A stretch of 5,463 bases of DNA from Elusimicrobia bacterium CG08_land_8_20_14_0_20_59_10 (GTDB lineage Bacteria; Elusimicrobiota; Elusimicrobia; Elusimicrobiales; UBA9959), in assembly GCA_002779045.1 (NCBI GenBank), contig PEXO01000405.1, forward strand, positions 1-5,463, written 5' to 3'. Of the stretch, positions 1 to 4,310 are shown piece after piece (positions within the stretch are counted from its first letter, which is position 1; each line of letters begins with the position of its first letter). The translations under genes were made by a program, and so were the position numbers. Below the pieces are notes generated by a model. It had not been told where the DNA came from. It saw only the letters and a list, made by a program, of their open reading frames with translations, and made no database searches.

Positions 1-99
1 CCACGCCTGCGACAACATCTCGCGGATAAGATCCCCGCACCGCAGATCCATAAGGAATTCATAATGTTTCCTCGGGATGTTGCGCGAAGTAGGTTCTAA
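1..99 (+). CDS. Alternative to the minus-strand call: 3' end of an unidentified plus-strand gene
   Basis: Frame 1 of the plus strand is open from the first base to a TAA at 97-99, giving 32 residues that end in RDVARSRF. No domain can be recognised. Its support is position: a perfect 14-bp hairpin with an A/T-rich flank starts 37 bases after the stop, the usual place for an intrinsic terminator. The stop codon falls inside the first copy of the degenerate repeat (91-119). It excludes the minus-strand reading at 105-1 as a second real gene, and I cannot decide between them from 100 bases. Confidence 0.25.
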   Translation, partial: PRLRQHLADKIPAPQIHKEFIMFPRDVARSRF

Positions 100-105
100 C
101 TTCAT
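1..105 (-). CDS. Possible 5' end of an unidentified gene, running off the left edge
   Basis: On the minus strand an ATG at 105-103 opens a frame that stays open for all 35 codons to base 1. The visible peptide begins MKLEPTSRNIPRKHYEF and resembles no family I recognise. A GGTGGA-like ribosome-binding site lies about 7 bases upstream of the ATG (revcomp of roughly 113-118), which is the main support. Against it, a plus-strand frame is also open from base 1 to a TAA at 97-99, and a terminator-like hairpin sits just after that stop. Only one of the two is likely to be real. Thirty-five open codons would occur by chance fairly often, so this is a tentative call, and the rest of the gene lies outside the window. 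Confidence 0.35.
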   Translation of the reverse strand, partial: MKLEPTSRNIPRKHYEFLMDLRCGDLIREMLSQAW

Positions 106-119
106 CCTGAAATCCACCC
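91..119 (+). repeat. Degenerate 29-bp direct repeat, copy A
   Basis: This segment matches 1516-1544 at 23 of 29 positions without gaps. The first 12 bases (AGGTTCTAACTT) are identical and the match ends in a shared ACCC. The similarity stops sharply on the left: the three bases before each copy all differ. The two copies flank the methyltransferase-acetyltransferase pair in the same orientation. A single 12-mer match is expected about once by chance in a window this size, so the case rests on the extension to 29 bases. Confidence 0.45.
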
Positions 120-135
120 TTCCCCTTATATTCTT

Positions 136-170
136 TATAAAACCCTCGACTAACTATCGAGGGTTTTATA
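136..170. terminator. Perfect 14-bp hairpin, likely bidirectional intrinsic terminator
   Basis: Bases 136-149 (TATAAAACCCTCGA) pair perfectly with 157-170 around a 7-base loop (150-156). The GC core is flanked by A runs on the left arm and T runs on the right arm, so the transcript ends in a U-rich stretch in either direction. It would serve a plus-strand gene ending at 99 and would shield the methyltransferase promoter further right. If the minus-strand gene starting at 105 is real instead, the hairpin would lie in its upstream or leader region. Confidence 0.7.
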
Positions 171-199
171 TTTGCGAACATCCTCTGCATAACTTATCA

Positions 200-215
200 A
201 TTTTATAGAATAGAC
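200..215 (+). promoter_or_regulatory. Promoter-like 16-mer upstream of the methyltransferase gene
   Basis: The 16-mer ATTTTATAGAATAGAC occurs here and again, identically, at 3332-3347. Both copies lie on the plus strand 48-63 bases before a start codon. It contains TAGAAT (206-211), one mismatch from the sigma-70 -10 hexamer, inside an AT-rich patch. No convincing -35 hexamer stands 16-18 bases upstream in either copy. It may therefore be a lineage-specific -10 element or a binding site shared by the two units. The repetition and placement are visible; the promoter role is inferred. Confidence 0.5.
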
Positions 216-278
216 TCGTTAGGTTGGGAAGAATCTCGGAACAAGGACAGAGTTGCGTCTCTTTAGCGGAAGAATAGT

Positions 279-1028
279 ATGAAGAACACATCGAATGATT
301 CGCTGGAGATGCCGAAAGCGGAAGAGGGCGGGCTTACGAATACGCTGAACAGCATGGGCACAATGACCCCTTCACCGGACACCTTTTCACGCGCTTTCAT
401 TGAATTCGCTCCTAAAGCGCCCGGCCGCAGTCTCGACATAGGCGCGGCTTATGGCGTCGCTACCCTCCCGGCGCTAAGCAGCGGCGCCTCGGTAATTGCC
501 AATGACATAGACGAAAGGCATCTAAAGATACTCTTCAACCGCGTCCCACAAACCAACAGGTCACGCCTGGAGCTGGTCGCTGGCGAGTTTCCGGACAAGC
601 TGGATTTCCCGGCCGGCAGCCTTGGCGCGGTGCTCATCTGCCGGGTGATGCATTTTTTCGACGGTCCGCGTATAGAACGCGCTGCCACAAAAGTGATGAA
701 CTGGCTGGCGCCAGGGGGCAAAGTTTTTGTGGTCGGCGAGACCCCATTCATCGGCACCGCCAGAGCCTTTTTTCCGACCTATGAGGCCAGGCTGAAAGCC
801 GGCAACCCGTGGCCGGGAGTGGTGGAGAACGTGGCTGCGCATGATCCTAAAAGATCCGGCAGCCTCCCTGCGCTCTTCCACCTGTTGGACGAGCGTATCC
901 TGGGGCGCGTCTTTACCGCCGCCGGCTTCGGGATAGAGCGGCTGGAACTGTTCGCACGCCCTGATTATCCGGCGGACATCCGCCTGGACGGAAGGGAAAG
1001 CGTCGGGCTCATAGCAATAAAGAAATGA
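279..1028 (+). CDS. Class I SAM-dependent methyltransferase
   Basis: A 249-residue cytosolic protein with a Rossmann-type methyltransferase fold. The glycine-rich SAM-binding motif I is LDIGAAYG at residues 52-59. The acidic residue ending strand beta-2 is in ANDID (74-78), and ICRVMHFFDG (120-129) corresponds to motif IV/post-motif. WLAPGGKVFVV (142-152) is the usual helix-strand segment, and a conserved-looking RPDYPADIRLDGRESVG stretch closes the C-terminus. The family resembles uncharacterised methyltransferases of similar length found in Legionella and other bacteria; its substrate is unknown to me, though the size suggests a small molecule. A GGAAG ribosome-binding site (268-272) lies six bases before the ATG. 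The stop overlaps an ATG (ATGA, 1025-1028) in the reading frame of the next gene, so the two are probably co-transcribed from the promoter-like element at 200-215. Confidence 0.88.
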   Translation: MKNTSNDSLEMPKAEEGGLTNTLNSMGTMTPSPDTFSRAFIEFAPKAPGRSLDIGAAYGVATLPALSSGASVIANDIDERHLKILFNRVPQTNRSRLELVAGEFPDKLDFPAGSLGAVLICRVMHFFDGPRIERAATKVMNWLAPGGKVFVVGETPFIGTARAFFPTYEARLKAGNPWPGVVENVAAHDPKRSGSLPALFHLLDERILGRVFTAAGFGIERLELFARPDYPADIRLDGRESVGLIAIKK

Positions 1029-1054
1029 AGAGAAACGGCTGGGGATATTCACAA

Positions 1055-1513
1055 ATGACAATACAGGAAATTACGGAAAATAAAGCGCAGATATGTGAAG
1101 ACATCCTGCGCTCCCTGCCTGAATGGTTTGGGATCGAGGAATCCCTCAGGAATTATATAGAGGAGACAAGGTCCCGGCCTATGTTTATCTCGAAAGAAGG
1201 GGACACGGTAACAGGGTTCTTGTCTCTTACCCTGCACAATGAATTCACCGGAGAGATACACGTGATGGGAACAAAAAAAGAATACCATCGTAAAGGGATA
1301 GGGAAAGCCCTGGTAGAATATTCAGAATCCTATCTCTTGGAGAGAAAACACGAGTTCCTTACGGTTAAAACGCTCAGCCCCTCAAGAGATTGCCCTGAAT
1401 ACGAAAAGACGAGAAGATTCTACCTCGCTTTAGGCTTTAAGCCTCTTGAGGAATTTAAAACTTTATGGGGCAAGGATAATCCCTGTCTTTTTCTCGTGAA
1501 ACACCTGCATTAG
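1055..1513 (+). CDS. GNAT-family N-acetyltransferase
   Basis: A 152-residue protein from the ATG at 1055. It transfers an acetyl group from acetyl-CoA to an amine; the acceptor is unknown. The acetyl-CoA pyrophosphate-binding motif A is visible as YHRKGIGKAL (77-86), preceded by the strand GEIHVMGTKKEY. Motif B is YEKTRRFYLALGF (116-128), the usual C-terminal Tyr-Leu-Gly segment. I chose ATG 1055 because the product then starts directly with a typical GNAT first strand (MTIQEI), and a GGGGA stretch lies 9 bases upstream. An in-frame ATG at 1025, overlapping the methyltransferase stop by four bases, would add ten residues and cannot be excluded. Three sampled 60-base lines give about 48% GC, against about 60% in neighbouring genes, with more A/T-ending codons. 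This may reflect separate acquisition. It probably forms an operon with the methyltransferase gene. Confidence 0.88.
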   Translation: MTIQEITENKAQICEDILRSLPEWFGIEESLRNYIEETRSRPMFISKEGDTVTGFLSLTLHNEFTGEIHVMGTKKEYHRKGIGKALVEYSESYLLERKHEFLTVKTLSPSRDCPEYEKTRRFYLALGFKPLEEFKTLWGKDNPCLFLVKHLH

Positions 1514-1515
1514 AC

Positions 1516-1544
1516 AGGTTCTAACTTGGTCCAGCCATCGACCC
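1516..1544 (+). repeat. Degenerate 29-bp direct repeat, copy B
   Basis: Second copy of the element at 91-119, beginning two bases after the acetyltransferase stop codon (TAG, 1511-1513). Identity is 23 of 29, with AGGTTCTAACTT shared exactly. In copy A the reverse complement carries an ATG directly before AAGTTAGAACC; here that triplet is ACC and an in-frame TAA follows three codons later, so copy B is not itself a gene start. It could be a decayed duplication, the end of a small mobile element, or a processing or binding site. Confidence 0.45.
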
Positions 1545-1645
1545 CAAAATTTAAAAACGCCCGATTTCCCCGCCGCTCCTGTTAGTTACCCGAGGAAGAG
1601 CCCTGCTTGAACACAGGGCAGGCTTCGAAAAAGCACTACAAAGAA

Positions 1646-1672
1646 AAGTCCCCGACCGTTGGCCGGGGACTT
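1646..1672 (-). terminator. Intrinsic terminator of the Fic-family gene
   Basis: AAGTCCCCG (1646-1654) pairs with CGGGGACTT (1664-1672). Further C-G pairs inside the loop, 1656-1657 with 1661-1662, are possible. Read on the minus strand, the GC-rich stem is followed by a U-rich tail (TTTTCTTT, revcomp of about 1640-1647). It lies about 28 bases beyond the Fic gene stop codon. Confidence 0.75.
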
Positions 1673-1699
1673 CCCTTTGGGGAGAGACAACTTAATCCA

Positions 1700-2464
1700 C
1701 TACCCAGGCAGCCCGCCCATGCCAACCTGCAAAGCTTTCAGGTACGGGACATACGAAAACACACGGTGGCGCTTGCGGCCGCTGACCTCTCCGACAAAGC
1801 CAAGGCCCTGAAGGTGAGCAAGGGTCTTATTAGCCGTAGGGAAACTGAGCCCCAACTCCGAGCACACGGTCGTTACAGACAGGACGCAGCGTTTCTTAAG
1901 CAATTCGTGCACCTTAAGCGCCGAGAACTTCGCCCGGCCAAGCCTGTTGATAGCCGCCTGGTGCTCATTGAACATGGCGATAAGCTTAGCCGAAGTCGCG
2001 CTGCCCTGCTCGGCCACTTCAGCCACGCCCTCCAGATAAAAAGCCAGCCAGCCTTCCCAGTCGCCGCGCGCCCGAACCCGGTCAAGGGCCTCGTAATAGT
2101 CCTGCCGCCGCTGCTTAAAATAAAGGCTGAGATATAATAGCGGGGAAGTCAGCGTTCCTTCCGCTATCAAAATAAACGGGATCAGTAGGCGCCCAAGCCT
2201 GCCGTTGCCGTCCAGGAACGGATGAATGCTCTCGAACTGTGCGTGCGCCATTCCGGCTTTTATCAGCGTAGGCGTCCTGGCAGGGTCATTATGGATGAAT
2301 TTCTCAAGAGCGCCTAAAGCGGAAAGCACTTCCCCCGGCGGCGGCACAAAACGCACGTTGCCCGGCCGGCTGCCGCCGATCAAGATAGAAAGAATAAAGA
2401 TCCCGCTGCTTTCAAAGGCCGGCCTGATAAAGAATAAGATTTCCACCGGCCGGGCAAAAGACAA
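1700..2464 (-). CDS. Fic-family protein, N-terminally truncated, probable relic
   Basis: Fic enzymes usually transfer AMP from ATP to hydroxyl groups of target proteins. The catalytic motif is intact: HPFLDGNGRLGR at residues 81-92, with catalytic His81. The target-binding flap region GGSRPGNVRFVPPP (30-43) is also present. A C-terminal winged-helix-like segment runs from about 182 to 240 (LKVHELLKK, then a recognition-helix-like LSFPTANKTL). Family members with this layout are about 360-400 residues long; here about 150 N-terminal residues are missing, including the segment with the (S/T)xxxE(G/N) inhibitory helix. The only in-frame start is a TTG at 2464, with a stop upstream near 2498 and no clear ribosome-binding site. 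Residues 1-29 look unlike the family: one codon is missing before GGSRPGN, and the usual GEFR...QNW stretch is unrecognisable. I read this as 5' deletion and decay. A shortened active protein is possible but less likely. Confidence 0.75.
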   Translation of the reverse strand: MSFARPVEILFFIRPAFESSGIFILSILIGGSRPGNVRFVPPPGEVLSALGALEKFIHNDPARTPTLIKAGMAHAQFESIHPFLDGNGRLGRLLIPFILIAEGTLTSPLLYLSLYFKQRRQDYYEALDRVRARGDWEGWLAFYLEGVAEVAEQGSATSAKLIAMFNEHQAAINRLGRAKFSALKVHELLKKRCVLSVTTVCSELGLSFPTANKTLAHLQGLGFVGEVSGRKRHRVFSYVPYLKALQVGMGGLPG

Positions 2465-2544
2465 ACTGGACGCAGAAGAACTTCGCCGCCGCCATTAATC
2501 TCTCTTTTTGCGGGCATATTCCCGGCACAGCTTTTGACCTTTAG

Positions 2545-2572
2545 TTTATAGAAAAGAAGTTCGCAGGACCAA
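2545..2572 (-). promoter_or_regulatory. Candidate promoter for the Fic-family gene
   Basis: On the minus strand TTGGTC (revcomp of 2567-2572) and TATAAA (revcomp of 2545-2550) are separated by 16 bases, which is acceptable sigma-70 spacing. The -35 matches the consensus at only three positions. It points toward the truncated Fic gene, whose TTG start is about 80 bases downstream, and it may be left over from the intact gene. On the plus strand the same patch (2545-2556) matches 11 of 12 bases of the core of the repeated 16-mer seen at 200 and 3332. Confidence 0.3.
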
Positions 2573-2598
2573 GCCTGGATTAAACCAAGTGGGTTAAA

Positions 2599-3162
2599 TT
2601 ATAGGCCAGGGTCAGCGGAGAGCCAGAAAGACTTGAGTCCCTCGAACCTGGCGGCCACTTCCGTATCCTGTACGGGGTCCTGGTGAAAATACGACCCGTC
2701 GGGGGAGGTGCCCGTGGTGTAGGCCTCCAGCAGTCGCCCGTCCAGGGAACATAAAAATATATAGGAGAGCATTCCGTTGGGCAGCGTATAGATGCGCTGG
2801 ACATAGAGTCCTTCCGGCACTAAAGCCCCGGGACCAGCCTTCCCGTAGACCGCGAACACGTCCAGCGGCTCGCTGTCGCTCTCCCCGCCCTTCATCAGGA
2901 ATTTGGAAGTCCTGTTCCCGTGCCCGGGAACCGGCATATTCATCGCGACGCCGTTCTCCAGCGCCTCCTGCATCAGGCCGCGCCACAGGCCATCAGCGCT
3001 CCGCGGGAGAATAGTGTCCGCAACCGGAACGGGGGGATTCGCCTTAACTGTTCCGGCCGGCAGCGGCCCGGCGCCCGAACCGCCAGCAAGCTGCTCAAGC
3101 CCGCCGGCAAGCGCGAAACCGGCCGTTCCCGCAATTATCAGGGCAATGACAAACTGTTTCAT
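2599..3162 (-). CDS. Small secreted protein of unknown function
   Basis: A 187-residue protein with a clear Sec signal peptide. Residues 1-19 have a short charged start (MKQ), a hydrophobic core and an ALA-G cleavage site after residue 19. No lipobox cysteine is present, so it should be released to the periplasm or outside rather than lipidated. Residues 20-50 are rich in Gly, Pro and Ala, like a flexible linker. The remainder looks like one small beta-rich domain, with strand-like segments around DVFAVYGK (101-108), LYVQRIYTL (119-127) and MLSYIFLCSLDG (131-142). I recognise no family and no catalytic motif. The start is well set by GGAGGT (revcomp of 3171-3176), eight bases before the ATG. 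It seems to be transcribed alone; no strong terminator follows it. Confidence 0.75.
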   Translation of the reverse strand: MKQFVIALIIAGTAGFALAGGLEQLAGGSGAGPLPAGTVKANPPVPVADTILPRSADGLWRGLMQEALENGVAMNMPVPGHGNRTSKFLMKGGESDSEPLDVFAVYGKAGPGALVPEGLYVQRIYTLPNGMLSYIFLCSLDGRLLEAYTTGTSPDGSYFHQDPVQDTEVAARFEGLKSFWLSADPGL

Positions 3163-3200
3163 CCGTCAGGACCTCCCGGGCGCATCTACACCCGTTAGAT

Positions 3201-3229
3201 ATTATTGCAGTAACCGCGCTCCGGGAAAA
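3201..3229 (-). promoter_or_regulatory. Weak candidate promoter for the secreted-protein gene
   Basis: On the minus strand AATAAT (revcomp of 3201-3206) matches the -10 consensus at five of six positions. TTTTCC (revcomp of 3224-3229) stands 17 bases upstream but matches the -35 at only three. The -10 would lie about 38 bases before the start codon. The divergent region 3163-3395 contains nothing else I can name apart from the element at 3332-3347. Confidence 0.25.
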
Positions 3230-3331
3230 GTGCCGATAGTCCCAAGCCGGCGCCGCCATTGAGTCCTCCGGAAAACGCTTGAACTGAACATCGGGAGTTA
3301 GATTTAAAATCCTTCCATCATCCCGTGCCGT

Positions 3332-3347
3332 ATTTTATAGAATAGAC
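3332..3347 (+). promoter_or_regulatory. Promoter-like 16-mer upstream of the response regulator gene
   Basis: Identical to 200-215 over all 16 bases (ATTTTATAGAATAGAC), and 48 bases before the response regulator ATG. An exact 16-base match is expected by chance in a window of this size with a probability well below 1%. TAGAAT at 3338-3343 is the likely -10. No good -35 is seen. The flanking bases on both sides differ from the first copy, so the conserved block is confined to the element itself. Confidence 0.5.
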
Positions 3348-3395
3348 CTGGTCGGAGCTAAGTATTGTGGAATTCTTGTCTGGTCCGATACATTT

Positions 3396-3764
3396 ATGAA
3401 AATACTATTAGTGGACGACGACGAAATATTCAGGACCCTGCTCTCTGAAGTGCTTGAGGAAGCCGGATTCGAGATCTCCGCCCATGAGAACGGGCTGCTG
3501 GCCTGGGAGGCCCTTCAGGCGGAAGGGGCGGATATAGTAGTCTCCGACGTAAATATGCCTGAAATGGGCGGCTATGAACTTCTTAAGCTTATACGGGAAG
3601 ATGCACGCTTCGCGAATATCCCCGTGGTGATGATGGCGCTGAAATCCGACGTACCGGCGGGAGCTGAAGGCGGTGCGGATGAATATCTGCTTAAGCCTTT
3701 CCCTAATGAAGATCTTGTGGCCCTGGTACAGACCCTGGAACAGCGCATACTCGGGGGAAACTGA
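3396..3764 (+). CDS. Stand-alone receiver-domain response regulator (CheY-like)
   Basis: A 122-residue protein that is a single receiver (REC) domain with no output domain, so it would act through protein contacts in a phosphorelay. The acidic pocket is D7-D8 (LLVDDDE), the phospho-accepting aspartate is D51 in VVSDVNMPEMGG, and the conserved lysine is K100 in LLKPF, preceded by the aromatic switch residue Y97. The switch Thr/Ser expected at the end of strand beta-4 (usually VIMLTA) is not present: IPVVMMALKSD places Ala81 there. That may weaken or alter the phosphorylation-induced change. No histidine kinase gene is in the window. There is no obvious ribosome-binding site before the ATG; a promoter-like element lies 48 bases upstream. 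The membrane-protein gene follows on the same strand after 77 bases and may be co-transcribed. Confidence 0.9.
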   Translation: MKILLVDDDEIFRTLLSEVLEEAGFEISAHENGLLAWEALQAEGADIVVSDVNMPEMGGYELLKLIREDARFANIPVVMMALKSDVPAGAEGGADEYLLKPFPNEDLVALVQTLEQRILGGN

Positions 3765-3841
3765 ACCGGCGGGGATAGAGCTGCTCCACTGGTTTTCCGG
3801 GAAGGTCGTTGGGATAACGCTCAACCGGCTGCGCGGACAAT

Positions 3842-4249
3842 ATGAAGAACCTGAAAGATATTTTGTTCCCGGCCGGAAAAAGACACTGGAAAGGCAGCCG
3901 CGCCGCGCGGATCGCTCTGCGCACCGCTCACCTGCTGGGCGTTTCCTTGTTATTCGGCGGGCACTGGTTCGGCCTCCCCAAGGCCGAACTTGCCCCCTGG
4001 CTGTACCTGGCCGCGGTCTCCGGGGCCGGCCTGATAGCGCTGGAACTCTACAGCGGCTTTGACTGGCTGCTGCAACTGGCGGGCGGTCTTGTGCTGCTCA
4101 AACTTGCCGTGCTGCTGTTTATCCCCGCATTTTGGGAGGAACGCGTCGCGCTGCTGGTGCTGGCAATGGTCATCGGCTCCGCAGGCTCCCATATGCCGGG
4201 GACCCTGCGGCATTTTTATTATATCCCTCCGCCCGGCCGCCGGGAATAA
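3842..4249 (+). CDS. Small four-helix membrane protein with a GSHMP motif, function unknown
   Basis: A 135-residue inner-membrane protein. After a basic N-terminus (residues 1-26, many Lys and Arg), four hydrophobic segments are visible, at about 27-45, 51-68, 75-95 and 101-115. The end carries SAGSHMPGTLRHFYYIPP (113-130). This SHMP...RH(Y/F) ending, with an Arg-Thr-Ala-His segment in helix 1 and GGH at 39-41, recalls uncharacterised small membrane proteins of proteobacteria and others. I know of no assigned activity. Histidines in or near helices (H30, H41, H117) could bind a metal or haem, which is speculation. The ATG at 3842 is the first start after an in-frame stop; only a weak GGA stands before it. 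It follows the response regulator gene by 77 bases and is closed by the hairpin at 4258-4292. Confidence 0.75.
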   Translation: MKNLKDILFPAGKRHWKGSRAARIALRTAHLLGVSLLFGGHWFGLPKAELAPWLYLAAVSGAGLIALELYSGFDWLLQLAGGLVLLKLAVLLFIPAFWEERVALLVLAMVIGSAGSHMPGTLRHFYYIPPPGRRE

Positions 4250-4257
4250 TAAATAGC

Positions 4258-4292
4258 GCCAATGCCCGCAAGCTGCGCCTGCGGGCATTGGC
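4258..4292. terminator. Convergent, probably bidirectional terminator
   Basis: A perfect 12-bp stem pairs CCAATGCCCGCA (4259-4270) with TGCGGGCATTGG (4280-4291) around a 9-base loop. One more pair, 4258 with 4292, makes 13. It is followed by TTTA on the plus strand and by a T/A-rich stretch on the minus strand. It lies between the end of the membrane-protein gene (4249) and the end of the convergent VIT/vWA-type gene (4311), so it can serve both. Confidence 0.8.
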
Positions 4293-4310
4293 TTTACGGG
4301 TATCTTCTGA

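Noticed and set aside
91..224. Integron attC-like site: TTCTAAC in the 91-119 repeat and GTTAGGT at 218-224, around small accessory genes
   Set aside because: TTCTAAC misses the RYYYAAC consensus at its first base, and the sequence inside the two boxes is not inverted as an attC requires. The internal hairpin is a perfect stem without the usual extrahelical bases. The second repeat at 1516 has no proper partner box either.
1600..1619. Small inverted repeat GCCCTG/CAGGGC with an 8-base loop
   Set aside because: The stem is only six pairs, has no T-rich tail on either strand, and sits close to a far stronger terminator at 1646-1672.
1607..2137. Plus-strand 176-codon frame across the Fic region
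   Set aside because: It is a shadow of the minus-strand Fic coding sequence and begins inside the intergenic terminator region. The opposite strand carries a recognisable catalytic motif and domain order.
3095..3259. Minus-strand 54-codon frame starting MAAPAWDYRH, with a GGAGG five bases before its ATG
   Set aside because: It overlaps the start of the secreted-protein gene by 68 bases in another frame and resembles no protein. The overlapped gene has its own ideal ribosome-binding site and signal peptide. A short leader peptide is conceivable but unsupported.
2485..3259. Shared CGCCGCCATT at 2486-2495 and 3251-3260
   Set aside because: Ten-base matches between GC-rich segments are expected several times by chance in a window of this size, and flanking bases differ.
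3673..4062. Plus-strand 129-codon frame bridging the response regulator and membrane-protein genes
   Set aside because: It overlaps both genes out of frame, and its composition (Arg/Pro-rich second half) is typical of a shadow frame. Only about 77 bases of it are outside recognised genes.
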